DNA of 51,246 nt from JAVBUY01 sp031552735 (GTDB lineage: Bacteria > Bacillota > Clostridia > Christensenellales > Aristaeellaceae), in NCBI GenBank assembly GCA_031552735.1, contig JAVBMF010000051.1, positions 1 to 51,246 on the forward strand. Reading direction: 5' to 3'. The translations under genes were made by a program, and so were the position numbers. This document shows positions 23,033 through 31,066 of the stretch, piece after piece; position 1 is the stretch's first letter; the number at the start of each line of letters is the position of its first letter. Under the pieces are notes generated by a model. The model was not told where the DNA came from, did no database searches, and saw only the letters and a list, made by a program, of their open reading frames with translations.

Positions 23033-24381
23033 GCGCTATGCTTCTTCTGGCGAGTCGGAACCGATGCGCGCGCAGGCTTTGGCAACGCGTCGTCCTTCTG
23101 TATGCCGTTGATTTGGTGATCGGTCTTGACCCATATGCGCTGGTTGCGATGCTTGAAAAAACCCAGTACCTGCGAGGCCAGACAGACCGGATAGATGGTG
23201 ATATAGGAAACGAGTATGGACCAGAAAGACTGCAGCGAAGGCCGTTGGCGATTGTCGCGGGCATCGGCGACAAAGAACAGCACCAGTAGCATATAGGCAA
23301 ATGGCAGCAGCGCGACCAGCACCTTTAGCGCGTTGACTTGCATGGAGCCCAGAAAGCGCAGCAAGTGAAACTGTTCCATCAACAGCGTGATGACCAGTGA
23401 AAGTGCGGAAAGCGGGATTTGGATAGACATGGGCATCGAGAACATGTAGCCAAAGCTGGAAACCAGTTCCTTCAGCGAGATGCGGCGCTGCATAAACGCG
23501 CTGAGCAGCGGGCGGGTGCCGTGCAACGCTACATACCAGTGGCCTTGGCTCCAACGAATGCGCTGGCGAAAGACCGTGCGGATGTGTGTGGGTTTTTCAT
23601 CATAGGTGCGCGCGTAGTGATTCCACAGGATGCGTTGGCCGTGCTCGGTGAACAGGATCTGCATTTCCATGTCCTCGGTGAGCGAATTGGCCTGCCAGCC
23701 GCCGATCTCGCGCAGCGCTTGCATCGAAAAGGCCAAACCGGTGCCACCGATGGAACAGTTCACCCCAAGACGGTCCTTGGCAAGCTGATAAAAGCGATTG
23801 CTGATCGTATACGAATGGTAATAGAAAAAGGCCACAAGACCGCGCTTGTTCTTGCAGCCCAGGTAGCTTTGGATAGCGGCGGGCTTGCCCTCGGAAAGAT
23901 ATTGGCTGTTTATTTCACGGAAGAAATTCTCGGTGATAATATTGTCGGCGTCGAGGATCACCATCATGTCGTAGTCGGTGTAGTATTCCGGGTGCTGATC
24001 CAACACCTTTTTGATGGCGTGCGGCTTGCCCACCGGTTCACCGGGCAGAGAAACGGTTTCACATACCTTTTCGCCGCACGACTCGGCGCGCTCGCGCGTG
24101 TGATCTTTGCAGTTGTCGGCGATCACACGGATATCCACCAGTTCCCTGGGATAATCGGCGGCGCGGATGGAGGCAATGGCGTCGGCGATGACTCGCTCCT
24201 CGTTGCAGGCGGGAATACACACCAAAAAGCGGCAGGAAGGTTCGTGCTGCGCATATTTCTTGGGTGAGCCATATCCCCACAGACTGACGATAAAATAATA
24301 GATAGCGGAAAACAGAATCCAAAGATTGACGAGCAGCATCAGTACGTCTAGGACATCGAGCAGAAAATCCAAATGGTTCAC
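23029..24381 (-). CDS. Membrane glycosyltransferase family 2 (processive type)
   Basis: The 450-residue protein has an N-terminal membrane segment (about 8-33), a cytoplasmic GT-A domain and three to four C-terminal helices (about 310-410). Catalytic motifs are 'ILDADN' (142-147), 'TEDME' (235-239) and 'QRIRW' (273-277). That is the D, DxD, TED, QxxRW set of cellulose/hyaluronan/poly-GlcNAc synthases. It probably polymerises an envelope polysaccharide from a UDP-sugar. The start is a GTG behind AAAAGGTG. No partner polysaccharide genes are adjacent; it is first in a two-gene unit with the methyltransferase. Confidence 0.87.
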   Translation of the reverse strand: MNHLDFLLDVLDVLMLLVNLWILFSAIYYFIVSLWGYGSPKKYAQHEPSCRFLVCIPACNEERVIADAIASIRAADYPRELVDIRVIADNCKDHTRERAESCGEKVCETVSLPGEPVGKPHAIKKVLDQHPEYYTDYDMMVILDADNIITENFFREINSQYLSEGKPAAIQSYLGCKNKRGLVAFFYYHSYTISNRFYQLAKDRLGVNCSIGGTGLAFSMQALREIGGWQANSLTEDMEMQILFTEHGQRILWNHYARTYDEKPTHIRTVFRQRIRWSQGHWYVALHGTRPLLSAFMQRRISLKELVSSFGYMFSMPMSIQIPLSALSLVITLLMEQFHLLRFLGSMQVNALKVLVALLPFAYMLLVLFFVADARDNRQRPSLQSFWSILVSYITIYPVCLASQVLGFFKHRNQRIWVKTDHQINGIQKDDALPKPARASVPTRQKKHSA

Positions 24382-24419
24382 TTCACCTTTTCACAGTCCG
24401 TCTTCTTGCCAACCTCTCT

Positions 24420-24448
24420 ATGATAGCAGAAAGAACCGGTGGTGTAAA
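24420..24448 (-). promoter_or_regulatory. Promoter of the GT2 gene
   Basis: On the minus strand TTTACA and TATCAT are 17 bases apart, ending 39 bases before the GTG start. Confidence 0.6.
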
Positions 24449-24516
24449 CAAGGCGGCAAAGAATTTGCCGCTTTGCGCTAAGATTGCGAAAAACACTACC
24501 CAAACACGCATGATGT

Positions 24517-24525
24517 TGCTATAAT
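24517..24525 (+). promoter_or_regulatory. Extended -10 promoter of fba
   Basis: TGCTATAAT gives a perfect extended -10. No clear -35 is present. It lies 40 bases before the aldolase start. Confidence 0.5.
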
Positions 24526-24564
24526 GTAAATTCGAGCTAGCATTGATGAAGGAGAGTGGAACAA

Positions 24565-25494
24565 GTGCCATTAGTCACCACCAAGGACATGTTCAAGAAA
24601 GCCTACGAGGGCGGCTACGCCATCGGCGCGTTCAACGTCAACAATATGGAAATCGTGCAGGGCATCACCGAAGCCGCGAAGATGGAGAACGCGCCGGTGA
24701 TTTTGCAGGTGTCGGCTGGCGCGCGCAAGTATGCGAAGCATGTGTATTTAATGAAGCTGGTCGAGGCTGCCATCCTCGACACCGACCTGCCCATCGCGCT
24801 GCATCTGGATCACGGCGCTGATTTTGAGACCTGCAAGAGCTGCATTGACGGCGGCTTTTCCTCGGTGATGATCGACGGCTCGCATCACTCGTTTGAAGAG
24901 AATGTGGCGGTCACTAAAAAAGTTGTGGACTATGCGCATGACCACGGCGTGGTGGTCGAGGCGGAATTGGGCCGTCTGGCTGGCATCGAGGACGCGGTCA
25001 GTGTGACCGACGCCGATGCCGCCTTCACCGATCCCGATGAGGTGCAGGAGTTTGTCACCCGCACCGGCGTCGATTCGCTGGCGATCGCCATCGGCACCAG
25101 CCACGGCGCGTTCAAATTCAAGGGCGAGCCGCGCTTGCGCTTTGATATCTTGGAAGAGGTGGGCAAGCGCCTGCCCGGCTTCCCCATTGTGCTGCACGGC
25201 GCATCGTCGGTGATGCCCGAGTATGTGGAGATGATCAACCAGTTTGGCGGCAGCATGCCCGGCGCGCAGGGCGTGCCCGAGAACATGCTGCGCAAGGCGG
25301 CCAGCATGGCAGTCTGCAAGATCAACGTGGACTCCGACCTGCGCCTGGCCATGACCGGCGAAATCCGCAAGTATTTTGCCGAGCATCCGGATCACTTCGA
25401 TCCCCGCCAGTATCTCTCGCCCGCCCGCGACGCGTTGCGCGATATGGTGCGGCATAAGATTACGCATGTCATGGGCTGCAACGGCAAAGCTTAA
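24565..25494 (+). CDS. fba: Class II fructose-bisphosphate aldolase
   Basis: The enzyme cleaves fructose 1,6-bisphosphate to DHAP and glyceraldehyde 3-phosphate with a zinc ion. The 309-residue protein begins 'MPLVTTKDMFKKAYEGGYAI', the usual opening. It has Asp82 and zinc His83 in 'HLDHGADFE', 'EAELG', zinc His180 in 'GTSHGAFKF', and zinc His211 in 'VLHGASS'. The GTG at 24565 is chosen for its match to the family start and a spaced AAGGAG; the GTG at 24556 is too close to it. It is monocistronic and apart from the other glycolytic genes at 37-42 kb. Confidence 0.95.
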   Translation: MPLVTTKDMFKKAYEGGYAIGAFNVNNMEIVQGITEAAKMENAPVILQVSAGARKYAKHVYLMKLVEAAILDTDLPIALHLDHGADFETCKSCIDGGFSSVMIDGSHHSFEENVAVTKKVVDYAHDHGVVVEAELGRLAGIEDAVSVTDADAAFTDPDEVQEFVTRTGVDSLAIAIGTSHGAFKFKGEPRLRFDILEEVGKRLPGFPIVLHGASSVMPEYVEMINQFGGSMPGAQGVPENMLRKAASMAVCKINVDSDLRLAMTGEIRKYFAEHPDHFDPRQYLSPARDALRDMVRHKITHVMGCNGKA

Positions 25495-25502
25495 GCACGG
25501 CT

Positions 25503-25627
25503 GGGGATAAGCACCCTATCGCGGTGTCAGCGCTGCGCCGGTCTCCTCGGCGTATGTCACGATACGCCTCGGTCGCCCGGCTTGCGCTTCCTAGCGCTAG
25601 GGCACTTCTGCCCAGCCTTGGGCGGCG
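25503..25627. repeat. 125-bp repeat unit A with central hairpin
   Basis: The unit starts GGGGATAAGCACCCT and includes the perfect hairpin GGCGTAT-gtcacg-ATACGCC (25549-25568) flanked by further imperfect pairing. The first 84 bases are nearly identical to unit B that follows directly (two differences seen). Small ORFs across it look like by-products of the repeat. Confidence 0.8.
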
Positions 25628-25711
25628 GGGGATAAGCACCCTGTCGCGGTGTCAGCGCTGCGCTGGTCTCCTCGGCGTATGTCACGATACGCCTCGGTCG
25701 CCCGGCTTGCG
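25628..25711. repeat. Repeat unit B with central hairpin
   Basis: This unit repeats 25503-25586 with the same hairpin at 25674-25693 and a period of exactly 125 bases. After it the sequence diverges, and a degraded third start (GAGGATAAGAGGACATCTGC) appears near 25733. Confidence 0.8.
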
Positions 25712-25732
25712 TTATTGGGCAACTGGGCGGCT

Positions 25733-25771
25733 GAGGATAAGAGGACATCTGCGACCTCATCGCGCTGCGCC
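25733..25771. repeat. Degenerate third repeat start
   Basis: GAGGATAAGAGGACATCTGC and the following CTCATCGCGCTGCGCC resemble the first 40 bases of units A and B with several changes; the hairpin is missing. Confidence 0.4.
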
Positions 25772-25786
25772 AACCATACTTTTCCG

Positions 25787-25811
25787 GCCGGGCAAGAATT
25801 TCTTGCCCGGC
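25787..25811. other. Strong hairpin before the secreted-protein gene
   Basis: GCCGGGCAAGA pairs with TCTTGCCCGGC around a 3-base loop. No U-run follows on either strand, so the role is uncertain. Confidence 0.45.
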
Positions 25812-25851
25812 TTCGTTGTATGGACATGGAAACCTGTTGGGAGGAATCGAG

Positions 25852-26334
25852 ATGAAGAAAAGCTTGCTTTGGCTCATCATCGCTGTGCTTGTGCTGCCCG
25901 ATTTGGCGCTTGCCGCCGCGCCGTCGGCCAGCCCGGAGCCCTTTGACCCCACACAAATTCATCAGGTAACGGCGGCAACGCTCAACTATACGCAACTGCC
26001 TGCCGAGGCAGAAGGTGCGGAACCCAAAGTGCTCTGCCAAACGCTTGAGGACGCCGAATCGTTGGCGGTCATCGAATCGCTGATGGCTGGCGCGGAGGAC
26101 TGGGGAGAGGGGCAGGTATCGAAATGCCCGTTTGGTTACGCATTGCTGACCTTGACGATGGCGGATGGCAGCACCGCCACCCTAGATATCGCCGCCGATA
26201 GCTGCACAATGTATATGGCCGGGGGCCACAGTTACTACTATATGCCGACTGCATTTCGGGGAAAAGACGAGCACCCCAATAATGAGATTCTCTTTGATTT
26301 GTTCGATGAAATTCCGCGCGCGGACTGGCTCTGA
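25852..26334 (+). CDS. Small secreted protein of unknown function
   Basis: The 160-residue protein begins with a signal peptide ('MKKSLLWLIIAVLVLPDLAL' then AAAP). The mature part has no recognised family. It contains three cysteines, including one in 'VSKCPFGY', and a segment rich in beta-strand pattern ('ALLTLTMADGSTATLDIAA') ending 'GHSYYYMPTAF'. GGGAGGAATCGAG provides the ribosome site. It lies between the repeat cluster and a terminator as a single gene. An extracytoplasmic role is all that can be said. Confidence 0.7.
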   Translation: MKKSLLWLIIAVLVLPDLALAAAPSASPEPFDPTQIHQVTAATLNYTQLPAEAEGAEPKVLCQTLEDAESLAVIESLMAGAEDWGEGQVSKCPFGYALLTLTMADGSTATLDIAADSCTMYMAGGHSYYYMPTAFRGKDEHPNNEILFDLFDEIPRADWL

Positions 26335-26352
26335 TCCAAGTTTTTTCATCCC

Positions 26353-26382
26353 AGCGCCGCGCATGCATGCCCGGCGCTTTTT
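26353..26382 (+). terminator. Intrinsic terminator of the secreted-protein gene
   Basis: AGCGCCG pairs with CGGCGCT and five T follow, 19 bases past the stop. Confidence 0.75.
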
Positions 26383-26533
26383 GTATTCGCAATTTTCGCC
26401 AAGTCGCGCTCGCGGGTTGCATCCGCCGCCAAGACCTGTTAAGCTATGCAGGGATTGTTTTTTGCACATGGTTTCATAACATATGCGAGTGCGGAACCTC
26501 CGCGCCCGGCCACTTGATGGGAGAGGAAAGACG

Positions 26534-28300
26534 ATGCGAAGACAAACGAAGCGAATGGCGGCGCTACTGTTGGCGCTGACGCTGATGCTCACGGCGGCGC
26601 TACCCGCCACCGTGCTGGCCGAAAAAGCTGGCGAGGGGATCGTGCGGGTGCTGATGACGCGTCTGCAACTGACCGACCGCGTCGATGTGCAGATGGACGG
26701 CAGCTATTCGCTGGAGCCGCACGGCATTTCCTTTCAGCGCGGCAGCAAGGTCGTGGTGGCAATATCGGAAGGCGCGATGATGCTCTATTACGAGGGGATG
26801 GCGCTCAAGGCCGAGAAGGAAATCATTCTGCGCCGCCATGCTATCGGCACGATGGAAGAAAATGGGCTGCGCGTCAACGGCGGCTTTGGCCTATATGCCG
26901 GAGACCTGCATCTGACGGTCAAGGATGGCGTACTGCGCGCGGTGCTGCATATCCCCATGGAGGAGTACCTGCTGGGCGTGGTGCCCTATGAGATGAGCAA
27001 CAGCTTCCCGCTGGAGGCGCTGAAGGCGCAGGCTGTGTCGGCGCGCACCTATGCGCAGCGCAAGCTGGGCGGCAGCCAGGACTACGACGTGACCGACAAC
27101 ACCAACGATCAGGTATACAAGGGCGCCAACGCCGACAATACGCAGGCCGAGAAAGCCGTGCTGGAAACGCGCGGGGTCTGCGGCTATATCGGCAGGGAGC
27201 TCGCGCGCTGCTACTACACCGCCAGCAACGGCGGGCAGACCGAGCTGATGCGCAATGTGTGGGGCGGCAGCGACAAGGAGCTGTTCGCCACGCGCGACGA
27301 TCCGTATGATCTCGCCAATCCGTTCAGCGAGGTGCGGCGGTTCTCGCTGCCGCGCGCGGTGCCCGCCACCGGTCTGGGCAATGATGCGCTGCAAACGCTG
27401 GTGATGACCGCGCTGGCGCCGCAGATGCGCGGACAGGGCTACAGCGACGAGATCGCGCGCATCAAGCTGACCGCCATCGACGCGGCGGAGGTGACCACCC
27501 CGGCATATGCCGCGCCGTCGCGCGTGATGACCAAGCTGAAACTGACCGTGCGCGCCGAGGGACAAAAGCGCGTGCTTGCGCCCACGAAAGAGGCCGATGA
27601 TTCCTTCGACGACACCGCCACCAAGGCGCCGCAGGTGACGCCCGGCGCGCAGGCGCAGCAGGAAGTCTGGAGCGATTTTCTGCCCATCGAACAGCCACTG
27701 ACGCTCGAACTGAATCTCTTCCCCGATGTGGAGGCGGCGCTCAACCTGTCGATCAATTCGGAAAACAATGAGATCATTACCATCGCCGAGAGCGAGAACG
27801 CGTTCATACTGGAATCGCGGCGGTTTGGGCATGGCGTTGGGTTGAGCCAGCGCGGTGCCGAGCAGATGGCGGCCATCGAAAACTGGGACTACGGCAAGAT
27901 TTTGCAGTTTTACTATCCGGGCATTGAGTTCCGCATGCAGACCGCGGCGGCGACGCTGATGCCCGCCGTGGATGCCGCGTTCCTGACCACGCCGGGACCA
28001 CCGGCCACCCCAACGCCCAGACCGACACTGATGCCGGTATCCGAGCAGCCCGCGCAGGGACAATGGCGCGCGGTGGTGACGCAAATTGGGCAGAACAGCA
28101 CGCTAAATCTGCGCGACCAACCCAGCACGCAGGGCGGTGTGTTGCAGATGCTGTACTATGGTCAGCCGCTGCTGGTACTCGAACAGGCAGAGGGCGGTTG
28201 GATCAAGGTCAAGACCGACGTGATGGAGGGCTATGTGATGGCCAGCTTTGTGGAAACGGAAGCGCCGCAGGCATCGGCTACGCCCGCGCCGCCACAATAG
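26534..28300 (+). CDS. SpoIID/LytB-domain protein with C-terminal SH3 domain
   Basis: The 588-residue protein has a signal peptide (residues 1-29). Its SpoIID/LytB domain has 'EEYLLGVVPYEM' (catalytic-type Glu153), 'LKAQAVSARTYA' and 'GHGVGLSQRGAEQMA' (432 onwards). After a Pro/Thr-rich linker ('PGPPATPTPRPT') comes a bacterial SH3-type domain (about 520-575, 'STLNLRDQPSTQGGVLQMLY'). SpoIID cleaves denuded peptidoglycan glycan strands during engulfment; related LytB proteins modify vegetative wall. An insert between the two motif blocks makes it longer than Bacillus SpoIID (343 aa). Ribosome site GAGAGGAAAG. The gene ends at a bidirectional terminator. Confidence 0.88.
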   Translation: MRRQTKRMAALLLALTLMLTAALPATVLAEKAGEGIVRVLMTRLQLTDRVDVQMDGSYSLEPHGISFQRGSKVVVAISEGAMMLYYEGMALKAEKEIILRRHAIGTMEENGLRVNGGFGLYAGDLHLTVKDGVLRAVLHIPMEEYLLGVVPYEMSNSFPLEALKAQAVSARTYAQRKLGGSQDYDVTDNTNDQVYKGANADNTQAEKAVLETRGVCGYIGRELARCYYTASNGGQTELMRNVWGGSDKELFATRDDPYDLANPFSEVRRFSLPRAVPATGLGNDALQTLVMTALAPQMRGQGYSDEIARIKLTAIDAAEVTTPAYAAPSRVMTKLKLTVRAEGQKRVLAPTKEADDSFDDTATKAPQVTPGAQAQQEVWSDFLPIEQPLTLELNLFPDVEAALNLSINSENNEIITIAESENAFILESRRFGHGVGLSQRGAEQMAAIENWDYGKILQFYYPGIEFRMQTAAATLMPAVDAAFLTTPGPPATPTPRPTLMPVSEQPAQGQWRAVVTQIGQNSTLNLRDQPSTQGGVLQMLYYGQPLLVLEQAEGGWIKVKTDVMEGYVMASFVETEAPQASATPAPPQ

Positions 28301-28310
28301 GTCGTATAGA

Positions 28311-28344
28311 AAAAGATTCCGAGAAGCTTTTCTCGGAATCTTTT
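28311..28344. terminator. Bidirectional terminator between convergent genes
   Basis: A 15-bp perfect stem (28311-28325 with 28330-28344), loop GCTT, begins with four A and ends with four T, so it works on both strands. Confidence 0.88.
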
Positions 28345-28360
28345 CTTTGTGCGGATATGC

Positions 28361-28987
28361 TTATGCCACCGGATGCCGCAACACGGTTTTCATCTTCTCC
28401 GGCGCGGTGGTGCGCGGGTCGGAGAGGTAGATTTCGTGGTGCTTGCGCACATCGCCGGTCATGTCGCGAAGTCCCTGCGCCGCCATGAACGCGCGCATTG
28501 CCTCGACGGTGGCCGGTTCGGTGGCATAGGGCCCGATGTGCAGCATCTGCACGCATGCCCCCTCGGTGAAACGCTCCAGCCGCACCGCCGACACATCGAC
28601 ATCGGGCTTCTTCTTGGCGCAGAGCTGTTGGGCCAGCGCCAGCGCGTGCTGATCCACAAAGTCGGGCACGCGCAGCATGCTGGTCCACAGCCAGTTGTCG
28701 CGCTGGTCAAAGTCGAACACATTGCCGGTGATCCACCAGAGCCCCTCCAGCGGCGGCACCACAAAATCGACATAGCCGGGGAAGGACACATCGCCCTTCT
28801 TGCTCATCTTGATGGTGTAGGCCAGCGCGTACAGCGCGGCGACCGCCCGCTGATACGCTTCGCCGTTGGGGTCGCCCGCGCCGTCGATCATCAGGAAAGG
28901 GAACGCGGGCACATCAACGCGCACCGGCGCGGCCTTGGGCAGGTACAGGTCTTTATACTGCTTCTTGAAGTCCAATGCGTCGGCCAT
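28361..28987 (-). CDS. GyrI-like small-molecule-binding domain protein
   Basis: The 208-residue protein resembles the stand-alone GyrI-like/effector-binding family. It has 'FPFLMIDGAGDPNGEAYQRA' near residues 31-50, 'EGLWWITGNVFDFDQRDNW', and the closing 'KHHEIYLSDPRTTAPEKMKT' (about 183-202) that is characteristic of the clade. These proteins bind or hydrolyse small ligands; there is no DNA-binding domain here. The ATG at 28987 follows GAGGAGGTG with correct spacing. It lies 12 bases after the DUF1622 gene on the same strand, so they form one unit. Confidence 0.82.
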   Translation of the reverse strand: MADALDFKKQYKDLYLPKAAPVRVDVPAFPFLMIDGAGDPNGEAYQRAVAALYALAYTIKMSKKGDVSFPGYVDFVVPPLEGLWWITGNVFDFDQRDNWLWTSMLRVPDFVDQHALALAQQLCAKKKPDVDVSAVRLERFTEGACVQMLHIGPYATEPATVEAMRAFMAAQGLRDMTGDVRKHHEIYLSDPRTTAPEKMKTVLRHPVA

Positions 28988-28999
28988 GCGCACACCTCC

Positions 29000-29434
29000 T
29001 CAGGCGTCTTGGGAAGCCTTTTTTTCGTCCACGGCCAACTCGCGCTGGATGATCTCGTTGTCGTGCTTGATGTTGCCGATTTCCCAATGGATCAGGAAGT
29101 TGAGCACACCGCGCAGAATGATGATAGCGCCCACGGTCAAAATTTCGTTCCAATCGCGCGCCACCACGGTGCGCAGAATCTCGCCGCCCAGCTTGAATTC
29201 CAGCGCCAGCGCCATGCTCTGCGCCAGGTCCAGGCGAACGTTCGCGCCGCTCTTTTTCACGAAATAATTGTAGAAGGCCTTGCACGCGCCAATGACCAGC
29301 ACAACCACGCCCATGATCTCCAGCGCGTGGGTGATCAGCGAAATGATCTGCGAGAAGACGATCTCGAAGTTGTGCAGAAAGGAGGTCAGCGCGGAGGCAG
29401 GCGCCGCTGTGCTCGACAAAAATAAGTACGACAT
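29000..29434 (-). CDS. DUF1622 membrane protein
   Basis: The 144-residue protein has membrane helices near residues 35-55 ('LEIMGVVVLVIGACKAFYN') and 105-125. It also carries the DUF1622 core 'LDLAQSMALALEFKLGGEIL' followed by 'RTVVARDWNEI'. The function of the family is unknown. The ATG at 29434 follows AAAAAGGCGG at 6 bases. The open frame continues far upstream but crosses a clear promoter, so the longer version is rejected. It is the first gene of a unit with the GyrI-like gene. Confidence 0.82.
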   Translation of the reverse strand: MSYLFLSSTAAPASALTSFLHNFEIVFSQIISLITHALEIMGVVVLVIGACKAFYNYFVKKSGANVRLDLAQSMALALEFKLGGEILRTVVARDWNEILTVGAIIILRGVLNFLIHWEIGNIKHDNEIIQRELAVDEKKASQDA

Positions 29435-29489
29435 ATAAAACCGCCTTTTTCCAGTATTGGGAATCCCAAGGATACCCCACATTGCTGAC

Positions 29490-29518
29490 AGTATACAGCT
29501 TTTCAAGGTACAATGCAA
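29490..29518 (-). promoter_or_regulatory. Promoter of the DUF1622 gene
   Basis: On the minus strand TTGCAT and TATACT are 17 bases apart; the ATG lies 55 bases downstream. Confidence 0.7.
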
Positions 29519-29671
29519 TTGACTTGCGCGAAACAATGGAGGCAGATTGCGGCAAAAAGTGAAAACGCGAGAAAACAGCCATAAATGAGAGATTTCTGAA
29601 GAAAAACGATGCATATTCTCGCGGAACAATGATTTGTCGAAGGTATTCGGCGGGGACTCTCGCCAACGTGC

Positions 29672-29700
29672 TTGCATGGATGCGAGCAAAGGTGTATAGT
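29672..29700 (+). promoter_or_regulatory. Promoter of the ATP synthase operon
   Basis: TTGCAT and TATAGT are 17 bases apart. The first ATG of the operon begins 7 bases after the -10, so the first message may be leaderless. Confidence 0.75.
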
Positions 29701-29707
29701 GCAAAGA

Positions 29708-29974
29708 ATGAGCTACCTTATTGCTTGTTTGCTCGCGGTGGTGCAAGTGGCCGCGCAGGCGTGGCTCACACGCGCGGTGTCGCGCGCGTCGTCCGGTGCC
29801 GTTCGTGCGATCTTGCTATCCATCAAGCTCCCCCTGTGGGCGGGGTTTTTTATTGCCCTGACACAATGCGGCGCATCTGCGTTGCTGGTTGGCGCGGGCT
29901 TGGCGATGGGCGGCTATCTGCTGATCGCGGGGGTTCTCTGCTGGCGGCTGTACCGTCAGCAAGCGCAAAAATAG
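29708..29974 (+). CDS. Small membrane protein, AtpI-like (ATP synthase subunit I position)
   Basis: The 88-residue protein has two to three hydrophobic helices (about 2-20, 37-55, 60-80) and a short basic tail. It lies first in the ATP synthase operon, where subunit I (AtpI, linked to c-ring assembly or Mg transport) is usual. Similarity to AtpI is weak, so the name rests mainly on position. No Shine-Dalgarno site precedes the ATG, and the promoter's -10 ends 7 bases before it, which suggests a leaderless transcript. Confidence 0.65.
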   Translation: MSYLIACLLAVVQVAAQAWLTRAVSRASSGAVRAILLSIKLPLWAGFFIALTQCGASALLVGAGLAMGGYLLIAGVLCWRLYRQQAQK

Positions 29975-29989
29975 GAGGAATGGCCGGTC

Positions 29990-30709
29990 ATGACATACGC
30001 ACTGGGATTCTTGGCGGAAGCGGGGCACAAGGCCGCCAAGGGAGGATTGCCGGAAATTTCCATCATGCCGCATCGCGTGAACTTTTTGGGCATGCAGCTC
30101 GGCGTGTCGGTGATTATCGGCTGGATGGTGACCGCCATCCTGTTGGTGGTGCTGCTGTGCCTTCGTCCGCGCATTGCGCGCTTTACCGATAAGCCCAAAG
30201 GCACGCAAAACCTGCTGGAGATTATCGTGGACGGTGTGTACAACTTCTCCAAGGGCAAGGTGGGGCACAACGGCGACTTTGTCGCGCCGGTGGTGCTGAC
30301 GCTGATGGCCTATGTCGCCTGCGCGACGCTGATTGAGCTGTTCGGCCTGCCGCCCGCGACTGAGGACCTCTCCTGCACGCTGGCACTGGGCCTGACCACC
30401 TTCGCGCTGGTCAACATTACCGCGGTGAAGGAATTTGGCCTAAAGCTGCGCGTCAAGCGCATGATGTCGCCCAATGTGTTCATCGGCGCGATCCGCCTGA
30501 TGACCGACTGCATCGCGCCGATCTCCATGGCGCTGCGTCTGTTCGCCAACGTGCTGGTTGGCGGCATCATTATGAAGCTAATCTATGCGGTGATGCCGCT
30601 GGTGCTGCCCGCCGTGCTGTCGGTGTATTTCAACCTGATCCACGTCGCCATCCAAACCTTCGTCTTTGGCCTCTTGACACTCAACTATATCAGCGAGGCC
30701 ACCGAGTAA
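29990..30709 (+). CDS. atpB: F1Fo ATP synthase subunit a
   Basis: Subunit a forms the ion half-channels beside the c ring. The 239-residue protein has five to six membrane helices. The essential arginine is in 'SMALRLFANVLVGGIIM' in the penultimate helix pair, and the last helix pair includes 'HVAIQTFVFGLLTLNYISEA', both diagnostic. An AGGAGG lies 11 bases before the ATG. It is followed by atpE, atpF and the fused alpha gene. Confidence 0.95.
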   Translation: MTYALGFLAEAGHKAAKGGLPEISIMPHRVNFLGMQLGVSVIIGWMVTAILLVVLLCLRPRIARFTDKPKGTQNLLEIIVDGVYNFSKGKVGHNGDFVAPVVLTLMAYVACATLIELFGLPPATEDLSCTLALGLTTFALVNITAVKEFGLKLRVKRMMSPNVFIGAIRLMTDCIAPISMALRLFANVLVGGIIMKLIYAVMPLVLPAVLSVYFNLIHVAIQTFVFGLLTLNYISEATE

Positions 30710-30778
30710 CCCCGCGTTTCGGCCCCTTGGCCTAAACATACAGGCACTCCATACAACAATTATTGGGAGGAAATCACC

Positions 30779-31024
30779 ATGAGCGTACTGGGACTAATCG
30801 CTATTGCCGCCTCTATCGCCGCCCTGACCGGCATCGGCGCCGCGCTGGGCATGAGCAATGCCACCGGCAAAGCTGTCGAGTCCATCGCCCGCCAGCCGGA
30901 AGCCGCGGGCAAAATCAACTCCTCGCTGATGTTCGGTCTGATCATGATGGAAACCACGGCCATTTACGGCCTGTTCGTCGCCATCCTGCTGATCTTCGTG
31001 CTGCCCGGCTCCATCGCCGCGTAA
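30779..31024 (+). CDS. atpE: F1Fo ATP synthase subunit c
   Basis: The 81-residue hairpin protein builds the rotor ring. The loop 'GKAVESIARQPEA' and the ion-binding glutamate in 'LIMMETTAIYG' (helix 2) are clear. The residue that is Gln in Na+-dependent rings (helix 1, 'GVGQGYAAGK' type) is Met here ('GMSNATGK'), and the Ser after Glu is Thr. The canonical Na+ signature is thus not complete, favouring proton coupling, though this is inference. TGGGAGGAAATCACC gives a strong ribosome site, as usual for this high-copy subunit. Confidence 0.95.
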   Translation: MSVLGLIAIAASIAALTGIGAALGMSNATGKAVESIARQPEAAGKINSSLMFGLIMMETTAIYGLFVAILLIFVLPGSIAA

Positions 31025-31066
31025 GCACAGCAAAAGCCCCACTCCGCAGGGAAGGAAGGAACGGAC

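Noticed and set aside
25503..25711. Possible CRISPR array
   Set aside because: Only two long units with no unique spacers of regular size, and no cas genes; the unit is a palindromic repeat.
25524..25946. Open frames across the tandem repeat region sharing 'PRRMSRYASVARLAL'
   Set aside because: The shared peptide comes from the repeated DNA; there are no ribosome sites and the frames run through hairpins.
29000..29746. Extended DUF1622 start at 29746
   Set aside because: The extension crosses two good promoters (for DUF1622 and the atp operon), and the ATG at 29434 has proper Shine-Dalgarno spacing.
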